Of a DNA stretch of 64,000 nucleotides, positions 34,417 to 42,764 are shown piece by piece (position 1 is the first letter of the stretch; each line of letters starts with the position of its first letter). This DNA is from Lewinellaceae bacterium (GTDB lineage Bacteria > Bacteroidota > Bacteroidia > Chitinophagales > Saprospiraceae), in NCBI GenBank assembly GCA_020636075.1, contig JACJYO010000010.1:124001-188000 (forward strand), written 5' to 3'. A program made the position numbers and the translations under genes. Below the pieces are notes generated by a model that had not been told where the DNA came from, did no database searches, and saw nothing but the letters and a program-made list of their open reading frames with translations.

Positions 34417-34965
34417 TCACCCCAGATGCTTGTGCATGCGCTCCACATCCTGTTCTATTTGTAGAAGCACCGATTGGTGCGTTTGTTCAAAGGCGGCTTT
34501 GGTTTTTTCAAGTTTTTCCGCCTCCTGTTTAACCGACGTTTCCGCCTGGTCAATCTGGTTGAGGTAGCCGGCCATTTCATCCTGAAGGCGTACTATCTCC
34601 GCTTTGTGGCGTTCGATCTGGTCGCGTAGCCGGTTGATCTCCTGTTCCCGGGATGTCACTTTGGTAGCGTTTTGGCTTTCAAGGGCCTTGTCGAATTGTT
34701 CTTTTTCCTTGAGCAATACATTGCGGTAGTAGCCTGCTGTTTCCACCAGTTTTTCTTTGGTCAGGCCAACGGTGGCGGCTGTGGCAAATGCACTTTTGAA
34801 GCAGGTGGCTTCATCCAGGTCCATTTGTTCCAGGGCCATCACGGCACGTTTGAACTCAAAATAATCAAATCCGGGCAGGTTGTTTTTTTCAATGGCATTG
34901 GACAAAAATTCCAGACTGCGTTCATCAAGCCCTTTAGCGGCAAAAAGCGATTTGGTTGTGACCAT
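34417..34965 (-). CDS. Cytoplasmic coiled-coil protein of unknown function
   Basis: 182 residues from the ATG at 34965 (MVTTKSLFAAKGLDERSL); the 34 residues upstream in frame look non-coding. The N-terminal 85 residues are helical (SLEFLSNAIEKNNLPGFDYF, ATCFKSAFATAATVGLTKEK); the rest is a coiled coil (EQEINRLRDQIERHKAEIVR, QAETSVKQEAEKLEKTKAAF). No known family recognised. It precedes the membrane coiled-coil gene, suggesting the two products work together. Confidence 0.75.
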   Translation of the reverse strand: MVTTKSLFAAKGLDERSLEFLSNAIEKNNLPGFDYFEFKRAVMALEQMDLDEATCFKSAFATAATVGLTKEKLVETAGYYRNVLLKEKEQFDKALESQNATKVTSREQEINRLRDQIERHKAEIVRLQDEMAGYLNQIDQAETSVKQEAEKLEKTKAAFEQTHQSVLLQIEQDVERMHKHLG

Positions 34966-35071
34966 TATTCGTGTACAGTTTTGAGTTAAGCCTTGCGAAA
35001 GACCGGGTCTTTTAGCAGACGGCGTAATAAATGCGACCAATGGCCCCAAATTTCCGAAAAAACACAAAAAA

Positions 35072-35106
35072 GCCTGCGCAATGTTTATCCAACAAGGTGC
35101 GCAGGC
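35072..35106 (-). terminator. Rho-independent terminator of the cbb3 oxidase operon
   Basis: GCCTGCGCA (35072-35080) pairs with TGCGCAGGC (35098-35106), 17-nt loop, followed on the minus strand by a T-run at 35070-35065. It is 56 nt past the last gene (35163). Confidence 0.8.
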
Positions 35107-35162
35107 GCAAAAACAAAAACCTTTTTTTTAATCGGGGTTCGATTTTATCTATTCGCCAACGC

Positions 35163-35852
35163 TCAATGGCAATCCGGTATCGCCTGTGGCACTGCTGATT
35201 CAAACAGCGAAAGATCGAGGTGCAACCCACGGGATACCAGCATAACTCCGGCAATGGCCAGGAGCAAGGGTTGGACAAGCCGAAATTTTTTCCGCCAAAC
35301 CGGACTAAAACGCTGCCCTGTTCCCATCAAAAGCAGCAGCAGCGGCAAGGTACCCAGGCCAAACAACGCCATGAATGCGCTGCCTTCCCAGCCACTGGTC
35401 GTGCTGATCGCCCCGGCAATGGCGGCGTAGACCAAACCGCAAGGCAACAGCCCGTTCAGCATCCCGATGCCCAGTGCAGCACCGCCGGGGTATTGCCGCA
35501 TGAGCCGGCCGATTGTTTGTTGCGTCCAACGGGTCAGCGTCCGCATACCGGGTATTTTTTGTGCGGCCTGTTCCCACTCCACTGCAAAAAATGCCGCGAC
35601 AAGGATCAGCAAACCGGAAAACACAGACAGCGCCTGCTGAAAACCGGCCAGCGCAACACCTTTGCCCAGCAGACCGAACAGCAAACCGAGCAAGGCATAG
35701 GTTCCGATCCGGCCGGCCTGGTAGGTGAGCGTTTGGCCGATGAGGCGCCAACGTTCCTGCCGGCTAAAAGGAATAGCAAGCATGAGTGGGCCACACATGG
35801 CAACACAGTGGAAACTACCGGCCAGGCCTAATATGAACGCGGTCCAAAGCAC
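35163..35852 (-). CDS. SafE/TauE-type sulfite exporter-like membrane protein of the cbb3 operon
   Basis: 229 residues, start GTG at 35852. About six transmembrane helices. N-terminal GLAGSFHCVAMCGPLMLA carries the His-Cys...Cys motif seen in the cytochrome c biogenesis/UreH-like (DsbD_2/SafE) proteins that accompany cbb3 operons, where they are thought to move copper or thiol equivalents for oxidase assembly. Last gene of the operon, 6 nt after ccoH. Confidence 0.85.
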   Translation of the reverse strand: MLWTAFILGLAGSFHCVAMCGPLMLAIPFSRQERWRLIGQTLTYQAGRIGTYALLGLLFGLLGKGVALAGFQQALSVFSGLLILVAAFFAVEWEQAAQKIPGMRTLTRWTQQTIGRLMRQYPGGAALGIGMLNGLLPCGLVYAAIAGAISTTSGWEGSAFMALFGLGTLPLLLLLMGTGQRFSPVWRKKFRLVQPLLLAIAGVMLVSRGLHLDLSLFESAVPQAIPDCH

Positions 35853-35858
35853 GGCAGA

Positions 35859-36308
35859 TCAGGCGCGGATTATCGTAACGAGTGCGCTGTTGAAGTATTC
35901 GGTGCCCTGCGCCTGCCAGTCGACCTCCAGATTCCAGAGGCCGGTAGCAAATTCGCCGGTCGGGATTTCCATCACGCCGTCAGCATTGGCCTGAATTTTT
36001 AGCAGTTGGTCATCGTCTACCGTTGATGAACGGAAGCACTTGACCTTGCCTTCAGGCATACCCAGATTGGCCGGAAACTCCAGTTGGATAACTTGTTTTG
36101 CTGCATCAAAATGCACCTGAAGTCCCTGGCTTAGCCGGGCGGCATTTTGCTTTTTCTCCAAATGTTGCTGGTAGTTTAGATCCAGCTTGTAGTAGTCCTT
36201 GTCGACCAGGCCCGGATTGTACGACCGGGATTTTACGACTACGGCTACCATCGTCACGGCAAACAAGCCATAAACCAATGCGATTCCTGTTCCCCAGTTG
36301 AGTTTCAT
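35859..36308 (-). CDS. ccoH: FixH/CcoH family protein
   Basis: 149 residues: one N-terminal transmembrane helix (GTGIALVYGLFAVTMVAVVV), then a beta-rich periplasmic domain with YYKLDLNYQQHLEKKQNA, the typical start of FixH domains. Assists assembly or stability of the cbb3 oxidase. Between ccoG and the SafE-like gene. Confidence 0.9.
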   Translation of the reverse strand: MKLNWGTGIALVYGLFAVTMVAVVVKSRSYNPGLVDKDYYKLDLNYQQHLEKKQNAARLSQGLQVHFDAAKQVIQLEFPANLGMPEGKVKCFRSSTVDDDQLLKIQANADGVMEIPTGEFATGLWNLEVDWQAQGTEYFNSALVTIIRA

Positions 36309-36341
36309 AATTTTTTGTTTTTGCTTTAATTTTTGTTTTTG

Positions 36342-37856
36342 TTAATGCTGGTGCTGGCGTTTTCCAGGCCCCAGAAAATTGGTTTCTACCTCATCTATTT
36401 TTTTGCCGTCGGACAGCACTTCAATGACAACAGGTGTTTTTCTGCCGGCCAGTTCATCTTTCTCAAGTTCTACAAAAAAAGCGCCTTGTTTTTTTGTGCC
36501 TTTTTCGAGCATGCCGGGTTCTTGTCCCACCATTTGTATTTTGCCTTCGGGCGACACCAGGTGCAGTTGAACCGGAATCTCCTCTGTTGATTTGTTGATA
36601 ATGGTGTAGGTGTACAGGTTGGTGAGGTGTGTTTCGTCTTTTTGCTGATAGGTTTGGCCGGGTGAGCGCAGAATAATGGTTTCCACGATACCCCGGTTGG
36701 CAATCAGGATGGCATCCACGACAACCAGCGCGATCAGCACACCGGTGTAAGCCAGTACCCTGGGCGTAAAGATTTTCCGGCGGCCACTTTTTATGCCGGT
36801 CATGGAGTCGTAGCGGATCAGGTCGCGTGGGCGGCCAACTTTATCCATCACGGCATCGCAGGCATCCATGCAGGCGGTGCAGTTGACACATTCAAGTTGA
36901 GTGCCGTTCCGGATGTCAATACCGGTGGGGCAAACCGCAATGCATAGTTTGCAGTCGATGCAATCGCCAAGCGGTGTTTCACCTGTTGTCCCGGTAGTCG
37001 ATGCAGGTGCCTGACCGACGGCCGATTGAATTTCTGTTACCGGGTCTTTTGTCCCGGTGTTTTGCTTGCGCAACTTTCCGCGCGGCTCACCGCGCACATA
37101 GTCGTACGCCACGACGATCGATTCTTTGACCAGCAAAACATCCTGCAAGCGGCCGTAGGGACAGATAGTGGTACAAACCTGCTCGCGCAACCTGGAAAAT
37201 ACCAGGTAAAAAACGCCGGAAAACACCAGCATCGCCACGAACCCGCCAAAATGCTCCGACATGGGTTCACGGATAATTTGGAGTACGGAATCCATGCCGA
37301 TGATATAGGCCAGGAAATAGTTGGCCACTACCACGGCAATAGCAAAGAAAATGATGTGTTTAAGCGCTTTTTTCCGGATTTTTTCAGCTGTCCAGGGACC
37401 GTTGTCCAGACGGCGCTGGGCATTGGCATCGCCTTCGATCCAGTATTCGATTTTTCGGAAATACATTTCCAGAAAAACGGTTTGCGGGCACACCCAACCA
37501 CAAAACAAGCGCCCATATACGACGGTAAATAGAATAATGAAAACGATGAATGTCAGGGTCGCTAACACAAACAAGTGGAAATCCTGCGGGGTAAACAGCA
37601 GCCCGAAGAGGACAAACTTGCGCTCCAGAATATTCAGGAGCAGGAACTGTTCACCGTTTTCCTTGATAAATGGCATGATCAGAAAAATTGCCATAAAAAC
37701 AAGGCTTACCCAGGTGCGTGCATTGTAATAACGCCCCTGTGGTTTTTTAGGATAAATCCAAATCCGCTTACCCTCGTGGTCGACCGTAGCGATCTGATCG
37801 CGGTACTCCTCGGTATCCTCGATGATATTGTCCCAGTTATTTTGTTCGTCACGCAT
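36342..37856 (-). CDS. ccoG: Cytochrome c oxidase accessory protein CcoG (FixG)
   Basis: 504 residues. Multiple transmembrane helices, a membrane-proximal CGWVCPQTVFLEM motif, two 4Fe-4S clusters of the ferredoxin type (CIDCKLCIAVCPTGIDIRNG and CVNCTACMDACDAVMDKVG), and a C-terminal Ig-like FixG domain. Reduces copper during cbb3 oxidase assembly in studied bacteria. Located between ccoP and ccoH in the operon. Confidence 0.95.
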   Translation of the reverse strand: MRDEQNNWDNIIEDTEEYRDQIATVDHEGKRIWIYPKKPQGRYYNARTWVSLVFMAIFLIMPFIKENGEQFLLLNILERKFVLFGLLFTPQDFHLFVLATLTFIVFIILFTVVYGRLFCGWVCPQTVFLEMYFRKIEYWIEGDANAQRRLDNGPWTAEKIRKKALKHIIFFAIAVVVANYFLAYIIGMDSVLQIIREPMSEHFGGFVAMLVFSGVFYLVFSRLREQVCTTICPYGRLQDVLLVKESIVVAYDYVRGEPRGKLRKQNTGTKDPVTEIQSAVGQAPASTTGTTGETPLGDCIDCKLCIAVCPTGIDIRNGTQLECVNCTACMDACDAVMDKVGRPRDLIRYDSMTGIKSGRRKIFTPRVLAYTGVLIALVVVDAILIANRGIVETIILRSPGQTYQQKDETHLTNLYTYTIINKSTEEIPVQLHLVSPEGKIQMVGQEPGMLEKGTKKQGAFFVELEKDELAGRKTPVVIEVLSDGKKIDEVETNFLGPGKRQHQH

Positions 37857-37886
37857 TGCCAGCGGTGCTTTGATTTTGAAGCAGCA

Positions 37887-37919
37887 GCCCGGGGAACATC
37901 ATTCTTGCTTTCCCCGGGC
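37887..37919. other. Strong hairpin in the ccoP-ccoG spacer
   Basis: GCCCGGGGAA (37887-37896) pairs with TTCCCCGGGC (37910-37919), 10-bp stem, 13-nt loop, no T-run after it on the minus strand. It may separate the structural genes from the assembly genes by RNA processing or attenuation. Confidence 0.5.
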
Positions 37920-37954
37920 GCCCCAAAAAAACTTGTGTTTTGATGGTTGATTAT

Positions 37955-38899
37955 TTATTGGACTTCAGGTGTTGCCTCCGGGGCAGCGGTAGAATCAACA
38001 GCAACGGGCTCAACCCAAATTTCACCTTGTGGCGCTTTGCCATTTGGCGGGTTAGTGCCCTGAAGGGTCAGAATGTACGAAGCGACTTTCTGGATATCCT
38101 TTGGCGTGAGTTGTGCTTGCCAGGAAATCATACCTTTTTCCGGAACGCCATATTTGATCGTTCTAAAGATATTTTTGATGCCGCCGCCGTGCAACCAGTA
38201 CTCATCCGTCATGTTGGGGCCAACAGTGCCTTCCCCGGATGGACCGTGACAAGCAGCGCAAATGTTTTTGAAAATCAGCTCACCTTCTGAAAGATCGCCG
38301 CTTTCTGTGAGCGCTACCACGTTGGACTCATCCACCTGTTGCCCCAAACCTGCCAGCGCAATCGCCTGCTCTTTTTCGGCGCGCTCCACAGCCATTTCAT
38401 ACTCCTGGGCCGATGACGGGCCGTTGCCGCCCCAGTGGTAGTAGTACATGTACAACCCTGCCCAGATAATCGAGAAGATAAAAAGATTAAGCCACCAGGG
38501 GGGCAAGCTGTTATCCAGTTCGCGGATGCCGTCGAAGTCGTGGTGCGAAAGAATTTCGTGTTCGCGTTCAATCGGCACGGCGTCCTCCCAATATTTTTTG
38601 CGCAGGCGGGTCAGAAAGCTGTCAGCTTCAACTTCAACAGTTTCCGGTGCTTCCGGCAACTGCACACCAGATTTGCTGGCTTCCAGGTCGAGGACCCGCT
38701 TGTACAAAAACTGGTTCACCTTCACCACATAAATCATGGCTACGATAAACAAAACAGCAGCAGCAATACCCAGAATATACATCATTATGTTGGGCAGCAG
38801 ATCGGTGCCGGCAGGTGCCGGTGCCTGGGCCGCTTGTCCCCAAACAGCGCTGGAAAGGCTCAACAGGAGAAAAATGAAAAAGTATTTGGCGAATTTCAT
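37955..38899 (-). CDS. ccoP: cbb3 oxidase subunit CcoP, single-heme form
   Basis: 314 residues. A signal-like N-terminus, a transmembrane helix (about 37-60), the N-terminal CcoP domain with YWEDAVPIEREHEILSHHDF and DGIRELDNSLPPWWLNLF, a second helix (about 145-165), then one cytochrome c domain with CAACHG at about residue 220 and Met ligand in EKGMISW. Classical CcoP has two CxxCH motifs; here only one is present, a form often seen in Bacteroidota. It relays electrons to the CcoNO core. Confidence 0.94.
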   Translation of the reverse strand: MKFAKYFFIFLLLSLSSAVWGQAAQAPAPAGTDLLPNIMMYILGIAAAVLFIVAMIYVVKVNQFLYKRVLDLEASKSGVQLPEAPETVEVEADSFLTRLRKKYWEDAVPIEREHEILSHHDFDGIRELDNSLPPWWLNLFIFSIIWAGLYMYYYHWGGNGPSSAQEYEMAVERAEKEQAIALAGLGQQVDESNVVALTESGDLSEGELIFKNICAACHGPSGEGTVGPNMTDEYWLHGGGIKNIFRTIKYGVPEKGMISWQAQLTPKDIQKVASYILTLQGTNPPNGKAPQGEIWVEPVAVDSTAAPEATPEVQ

Positions 38900-38932
38900 T
38901 GTTCAAAAAGATTTAATGTGCTTAGGTGTTAC

Positions 38933-39091
38933 TTAGTCTTCCAGCGGCAAGCGGGCAATTTCATCCAGCTGGCTGTTTTTACTAAAAAATAGGCGGATCA
39001 GGGCAAAACAGAAGGTGCCAAAAAAGATCAGCAGGGCAGTGATTCCGAACCACTGAATTCCTTCGACAGATTGCAGGAGATATTTATACAT
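38933..39091 (-). CDS. ccoQ: CcoQ/FixQ-like small subunit of the cbb3 oxidase
   Basis: 52 residues on the minus strand (MYKYLLQSVEGIQWFG..., ending ARLPLED). One hydrophobic helix (ITALLIFFGTFCFALIRLFF) followed by a short polar tail, the expected CcoQ layout. Position between ccoNO and ccoP matches the usual operon order. Confidence 0.75.
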   Translation of the reverse strand: MYKYLLQSVEGIQWFGITALLIFFGTFCFALIRLFFSKNSQLDEIARLPLED

Positions 39092-39132
39092 GGCTTGATT
39101 TTGTAATTGCTTGATGGTGTGTCTTTTTGGAT

Positions 39133-39267
39133 GATTTACGATTTACGATTTACGATTAGTTCACCTTTTACGGGATGGATTGTTCCTTGTCTTTTATTAA
39201 TTTTTATAAAGTGTATTCAATTCATTACACAGATAGGTGAACCAATCGTAAATCGTAAGTCGTAATT
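39133..39267. repeat. Heptad-arm intergenic inverted repeat (GATTTAC words)
   Basis: Left arm 39133-39157: GATTTAC three times, then GATTA. Left core GTTCACC (39159-39165), AT-rich middle, right core GGTGAAC (39236-39242), right arm 39243-39267 (AATCGTAAATCGTAAGTCGT). The cores are exact reverse complements. It fills the spacer between ccoQ and ccoNO inside the operon, so any terminating effect must be partial. Confidence 0.85.
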
Positions 39268-39273
39268 CCTAAA

Positions 39274-41403
39274 TCACTTGACTTTAATATCCGTTCCCAG
39301 GCGTTGCAGGTAGGCGATAATGGCCATCAATTCGGTGTTGGCAATTTCTTCGTCCTGGATGCCCTGTTCTTTCAATCGTTGTGCGATTTGTTGTGCTTGT
39401 GCCTGTGCGTCGGCAATGGCGCGGTCCTCGTATCCCTTCGGGTAGGGAGTTCCCAGTTTGCGCAGCGCATTGATTTTTGCTGGCAGCAAGCTCAAATCGA
39501 GTTCATTGTCGGCCAGGTAGGGATATTGCGGCATGATAGAACCTGGCGACGTGACGCGCGGGTCGATCATGTGGTCGTAGTGCCAGCGATCGAGGTTTTT
39601 GCCGCCTTCGCGCTGCAGGTCCGGACCGGTGCGTTTGCTACCCCAGAGGAAGGGGCGGTCATAGATATACTCGCCCGATTTGGAGTATTCGCCGTAGCGC
39701 ACAGTTTCGTCGCGGAAGGGGCGCACCATTTGGGAGTGGCAGCCTACACAACCTTCCCGCACATAAATATCACGGCCGGCAAGTTCAAGCGGGGTGTAGG
39801 GTTTTACCGTGGAAATTTCGGGCACCTGGCTTTTGATGAATACCATCGGGATAATCTGCACGATGCCACCAATTGAGATCAGTACGGCGCTCCAAAGCAA
39901 CATTTGGATGGGGCGACGCTCGATCCATTTGTGCCAGTATTCGCCGGCAACAGCAGCTATTTTGGGTTCGCGTGCGGGTGCTTCAGCGGCCTCATCCCCG
40001 AGGAAACTACCGCTCGAAGCCGTTTTAGTCAGGTTGTATACGCCGATACATGCGCCTACAAAATATAGGGTTCCACCAAATGCCCGCATGGCATACATCG
40101 GGACGATTTGCGTGACGGTATCGAGGAAGTTACCCCAAGCCAGGGTGCCTTCCGGCGTAAATTCTTTCCACATCAGGCTTTGCGTCCAGCCGGCCCAATA
40201 CAGCGGAATGGCATAAAACAGGATACCCAGCGTGCCGATCCAGAAGTGCATATTGGCCAATTTGACGGAGTACAGTTGGGTGCGATACATACGCGGCCAC
40301 AACCAGTACAGCACGCCAAACGTGAGGAAACCATTCCAGCCAAGTGCACCAACGTGTACGTGTGCGATGGTCCAGTCGGTAAAGTGGCTGATCGCGTTTA
40401 CACTCTTGATGGACAGCATCGGGCCTTCAAATGTGGCCATACCATAAGCAGTCACAGCAACCACCATGAATTTCAACACCGGATCCTGCCGTACACGGTC
40501 CCAGGCGCCACGCAGCGTCAGCAAGCCGTTGAGCATACCGCCCCAGGACGGTGCGATCAGCATAATCGAGAATACTGTACCGAGCGACTGAACCCAGTCG
40601 GGCAGTGCCGAATACAACAAGTGGTGCGGGCCTGCCCAGATGTAGATGAAAATGAGCGCCCAGAAGTGGATGATGGATAGTTTATAGGAATAAACGGGGC
40701 GGTTGGCAGCCTTCGGCAAAAAGTAGTACATGATGCCGAGGTAAGGAGTCGTCAAAAAGAAGGCGACGGCATTGTGACCATACCACCACTGCACGAGCGC
40801 ATCTTGCACACCGGCAAAAACCGGGTAACTGCCCAACAAGGAGTAGGGGAGTTCGGCACTGCGCACAATGTGCAGCACCGCCACGGTGATCCAGGTGGCG
40901 ATGTAAAACCAGATCGCCACGTACAAGTGGCTTTCCCGGCGTTTAATAATAGTACCAAACATGTTGATCCCGAAAAGCACCCAAACTACCGTGATCAGCA
41001 GGTCGATCGGCCAGGCCAATTCGGCATATTCACTGCTGGTGGTAATCCCCAGGGGCAATGTCAGGGCAGCACAAAGAATAACGACCTGCCAGCTCCAAAA
41101 ATGGATCCACGACAAGGTGTCGCTGAGCATTCGGGCCTTGAGCAGGCGTTGGAGGGAGTAATACACCCCCATGAAAATTCCGTTGCCAACAAAGGCAAAA
41201 ATTACGGCATTGGTGTGCAGGGGGCGGAGGCGGCCAAAGGTCAGGTAAGGAATGCCCAACTGGCTCAGGTTGAGGGAGGGATAGATTAGCTCGAAGGCCA
41301 GGATAAGCCCGACCAGCATCCCAACCAATGCCCAAATAAAGGCAGCCATTCCAAATGCCCGCACAATGCGGTTGTCATACTGAAATTGTTCGATACGGCT
41401 CAT
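39274..41403 (-). CDS. ccoNO: cbb3 oxidase fused subunits I and II (CcoN-CcoO)
   Basis: 709 residues. The N-terminal 480 residues are CcoN, the catalytic haem-copper subunit with twelve helices; metal-binding stretches include HTNAVIFAF, WYGHNAVAFFLTTPYLG and HVHVGALGWNG. The C-terminal part is CcoO with one haem c site, VREGCVGCHSQMVRPF (about residue 550), and a Met-ligand region GSIMPQYP. The N-O fusion is known in Bacteroidota. It reduces oxygen to water and pumps protons with high oxygen affinity. Confidence 0.96.
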   Translation of the reverse strand: MSRIEQFQYDNRIVRAFGMAAFIWALVGMLVGLILAFELIYPSLNLSQLGIPYLTFGRLRPLHTNAVIFAFVGNGIFMGVYYSLQRLLKARMLSDTLSWIHFWSWQVVILCAALTLPLGITTSSEYAELAWPIDLLITVVWVLFGINMFGTIIKRRESHLYVAIWFYIATWITVAVLHIVRSAELPYSLLGSYPVFAGVQDALVQWWYGHNAVAFFLTTPYLGIMYYFLPKAANRPVYSYKLSIIHFWALIFIYIWAGPHHLLYSALPDWVQSLGTVFSIMLIAPSWGGMLNGLLTLRGAWDRVRQDPVLKFMVVAVTAYGMATFEGPMLSIKSVNAISHFTDWTIAHVHVGALGWNGFLTFGVLYWLWPRMYRTQLYSVKLANMHFWIGTLGILFYAIPLYWAGWTQSLMWKEFTPEGTLAWGNFLDTVTQIVPMYAMRAFGGTLYFVGACIGVYNLTKTASSGSFLGDEAAEAPAREPKIAAVAGEYWHKWIERRPIQMLLWSAVLISIGGIVQIIPMVFIKSQVPEISTVKPYTPLELAGRDIYVREGCVGCHSQMVRPFRDETVRYGEYSKSGEYIYDRPFLWGSKRTGPDLQREGGKNLDRWHYDHMIDPRVTSPGSIMPQYPYLADNELDLSLLPAKINALRKLGTPYPKGYEDRAIADAQAQAQQIAQRLKEQGIQDEEIANTELMAIIAYLQRLGTDIKVK

Positions 41404-41433
41404 AAGTTGTTCGTACAGCGTTGCAGGTTTGTA

Positions 41434-41616
41434 TTATTTTGATGTTTGCTCTTCCGTGCCGGTTTCCGGTTCAACCAACTCGTTGTCGAAGAGCATTCGT
41501 ACGGAAGGTGTGTAATCGTCGTCAAACTGACCAGATTTAGCAGCCCACAAATAAGCCAGGAGAAATCCGGCGGCCACAAGCAGGCTGATAAGAATGAGTA
41601 GAAAAATGATTTCCAT
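41434..41616 (-). CDS. ccoS: cbb3 oxidase maturation protein CcoS
   Basis: 60 residues from the ATG at 41616 (MEIIFLLILISLLVAAGFLL); the frame upstream is a non-coding extension. One transmembrane helix, then WAAKSGQFDDDYTPSVRMLF, the CcoS signature (SGQFDD.. P..R.L). Needed for haem and copper insertion in studied systems. First gene of the operon; the copper ATPase CcoI that often precedes it is not in the window. Confidence 0.93.
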   Translation of the reverse strand: MEIIFLLILISLLVAAGFLLAYLWAAKSGQFDDDYTPSVRMLFDNELVEPETGTEEQTSK

Positions 41617-41781
41617 AGTTGTTGTTAAAAACTGGGCGCAAGGTCGGGGCATCCGACAGCGTGGTTGATGACATTTGTCAGACGGGAAGCTGATGTTAGT
41701 CAAACCAAAACCAGGGCGACTTTCCTTTCTCCGGATTTTTAGTTTAGTTTGTAGTCGGATTTTGCCCGATTCCTCCGCCTT

Positions 41782-42564
41782 ATGTTGCGCATTTATATTT
41801 CATATGCACCGGCCGACAGGGCCTACCTGAATACCCTGCTCAAGTGGTTGCAACCCTTGAAGGAGAAGTATTTTCTGCGTATCTGGCACAACCCGGTACC
41901 CCGGCCCGGAGCACTCCTGCCGTACCAATGGGATGCCATGCTCGACAACCTGGAGGAATCACACGTCTATTTGTTTCTCACCTCCTACCATTCGCTGAGC
42001 GCTGCCTATATCGAGCAAGAGGAAATCCCTCGGGCAGTAGAGCGCCATGTTAAATTCGGAGATGATCTGATCCGGGTTTATCCGGTCTTGCTTTCGCCGT
42101 CGCAGTGGAAAAAACATTCCGGCCTGGCATCTTACACGCCGCTCGGGCCACCGCAAACACTGGCAGGCCTGAAACCGGATGAAAACGGATACCTGGCTCT
42201 GGTGGAACAATTGGAAGAAATCGTAATAGCCCTGCGTCGCAATTGGATGGAAGAACACCGCCGCCTGGGGCTTCCGCTCGACGAGTTTTCCAAACCAGCC
42301 CTGCCCCCTGCGGAAACCCAGGGACTCAAGCCAATACCCGGATGGGTCAGTGTGGCCCTGCTTTTTGTCATTTTTTACCTGATTACAGGCTGGTATTTTA
42401 AAGGCTGTGCTCCCCGGATGTATTTTATGTACACGCCCGAGTCTATGCCCTATCAGCCGCCGCCTGAACGCTACTTGCGGGAAAACCCGGTGCGGGAGCC
42501 CGTCGATGTGCCTTTCCCTCCACCCGATGATACTGTTGGGCGACGGGTGCGGGTGGCGGAGTGA
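41782..42564 (+). CDS. TIR-domain protein with C-terminal membrane anchor
   Basis: 260 residues. The N-terminal part has the TIR layout: RIYISYAPADRAYLNTLLKW (beta-A/alpha-A), RIWHNPVPRPGALLPYQWDA (BB loop region), and HVYLFLTSYHSLSAAYIEQEE. This bacterial TIR class is related to TIR_2. Ile-rich helix at about 188-208 (GWVSVALLFVIFYLITGWYF) anchors a Pro-rich tail. Bacterial TIR domains are either NADases in anti-phage defence or protein-protein interaction modules; the catalytic Glu cannot be fixed confidently (SAAYIEQEE is a candidate). A second TIR gene follows 200 bp later. Confidence 0.8.
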   Translation: MLRIYISYAPADRAYLNTLLKWLQPLKEKYFLRIWHNPVPRPGALLPYQWDAMLDNLEESHVYLFLTSYHSLSAAYIEQEEIPRAVERHVKFGDDLIRVYPVLLSPSQWKKHSGLASYTPLGPPQTLAGLKPDENGYLALVEQLEEIVIALRRNWMEEHRRLGLPLDEFSKPALPPAETQGLKPIPGWVSVALLFVIFYLITGWYFKGCAPRMYFMYTPESMPYQPPPERYLRENPVREPVDVPFPPPDDTVGRRVRVAE

Positions 42565-42584
42565 TGTATTGTGGGATGTTATTT

Positions 42585-42705
42585 GATTGACGATTGATGA
42601 TTGATGCGTGACGATTGTTGAAGTAATTTGCGATGTAATTACATCAGCCATTTTTATATTGCACTTCCCATCAACAATCGGCAATCATGTAATCGGCAAT
42701 CATCA
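42585..42705. repeat. Heptad-arm intergenic inverted repeat (TTGATGA words)
   Basis: Left arm 42585-42621: GATTGACGATTGATGATTGA and onward in 7-bp steps. Centre contains a perfect 14-bp palindrome GATGTAATTACATC (42632-42645). Right arm 42669-42705: CATCAACAATCGGCAATCAT and onward. No GGTGAAC core is present here, so it is a looser family member. Confidence 0.65.
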
Positions 42706-42734
42706 CTGAAAGCCCGTTTTTCGGGAAAAGGAAA

Positions 42735-42742
42735 TACTTTCG
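42735..42742 (+). promoter_or_regulatory. Putative -7 promoter box (TACTTTCG) of the TIR-FGE gene
   Basis: One mismatch from TAnnTTTG, 22 nt upstream of the ATG at 42765. Confidence 0.35.
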
Positions 42743-42764
42743 CCCCTACACCTTCTACGCAAGT

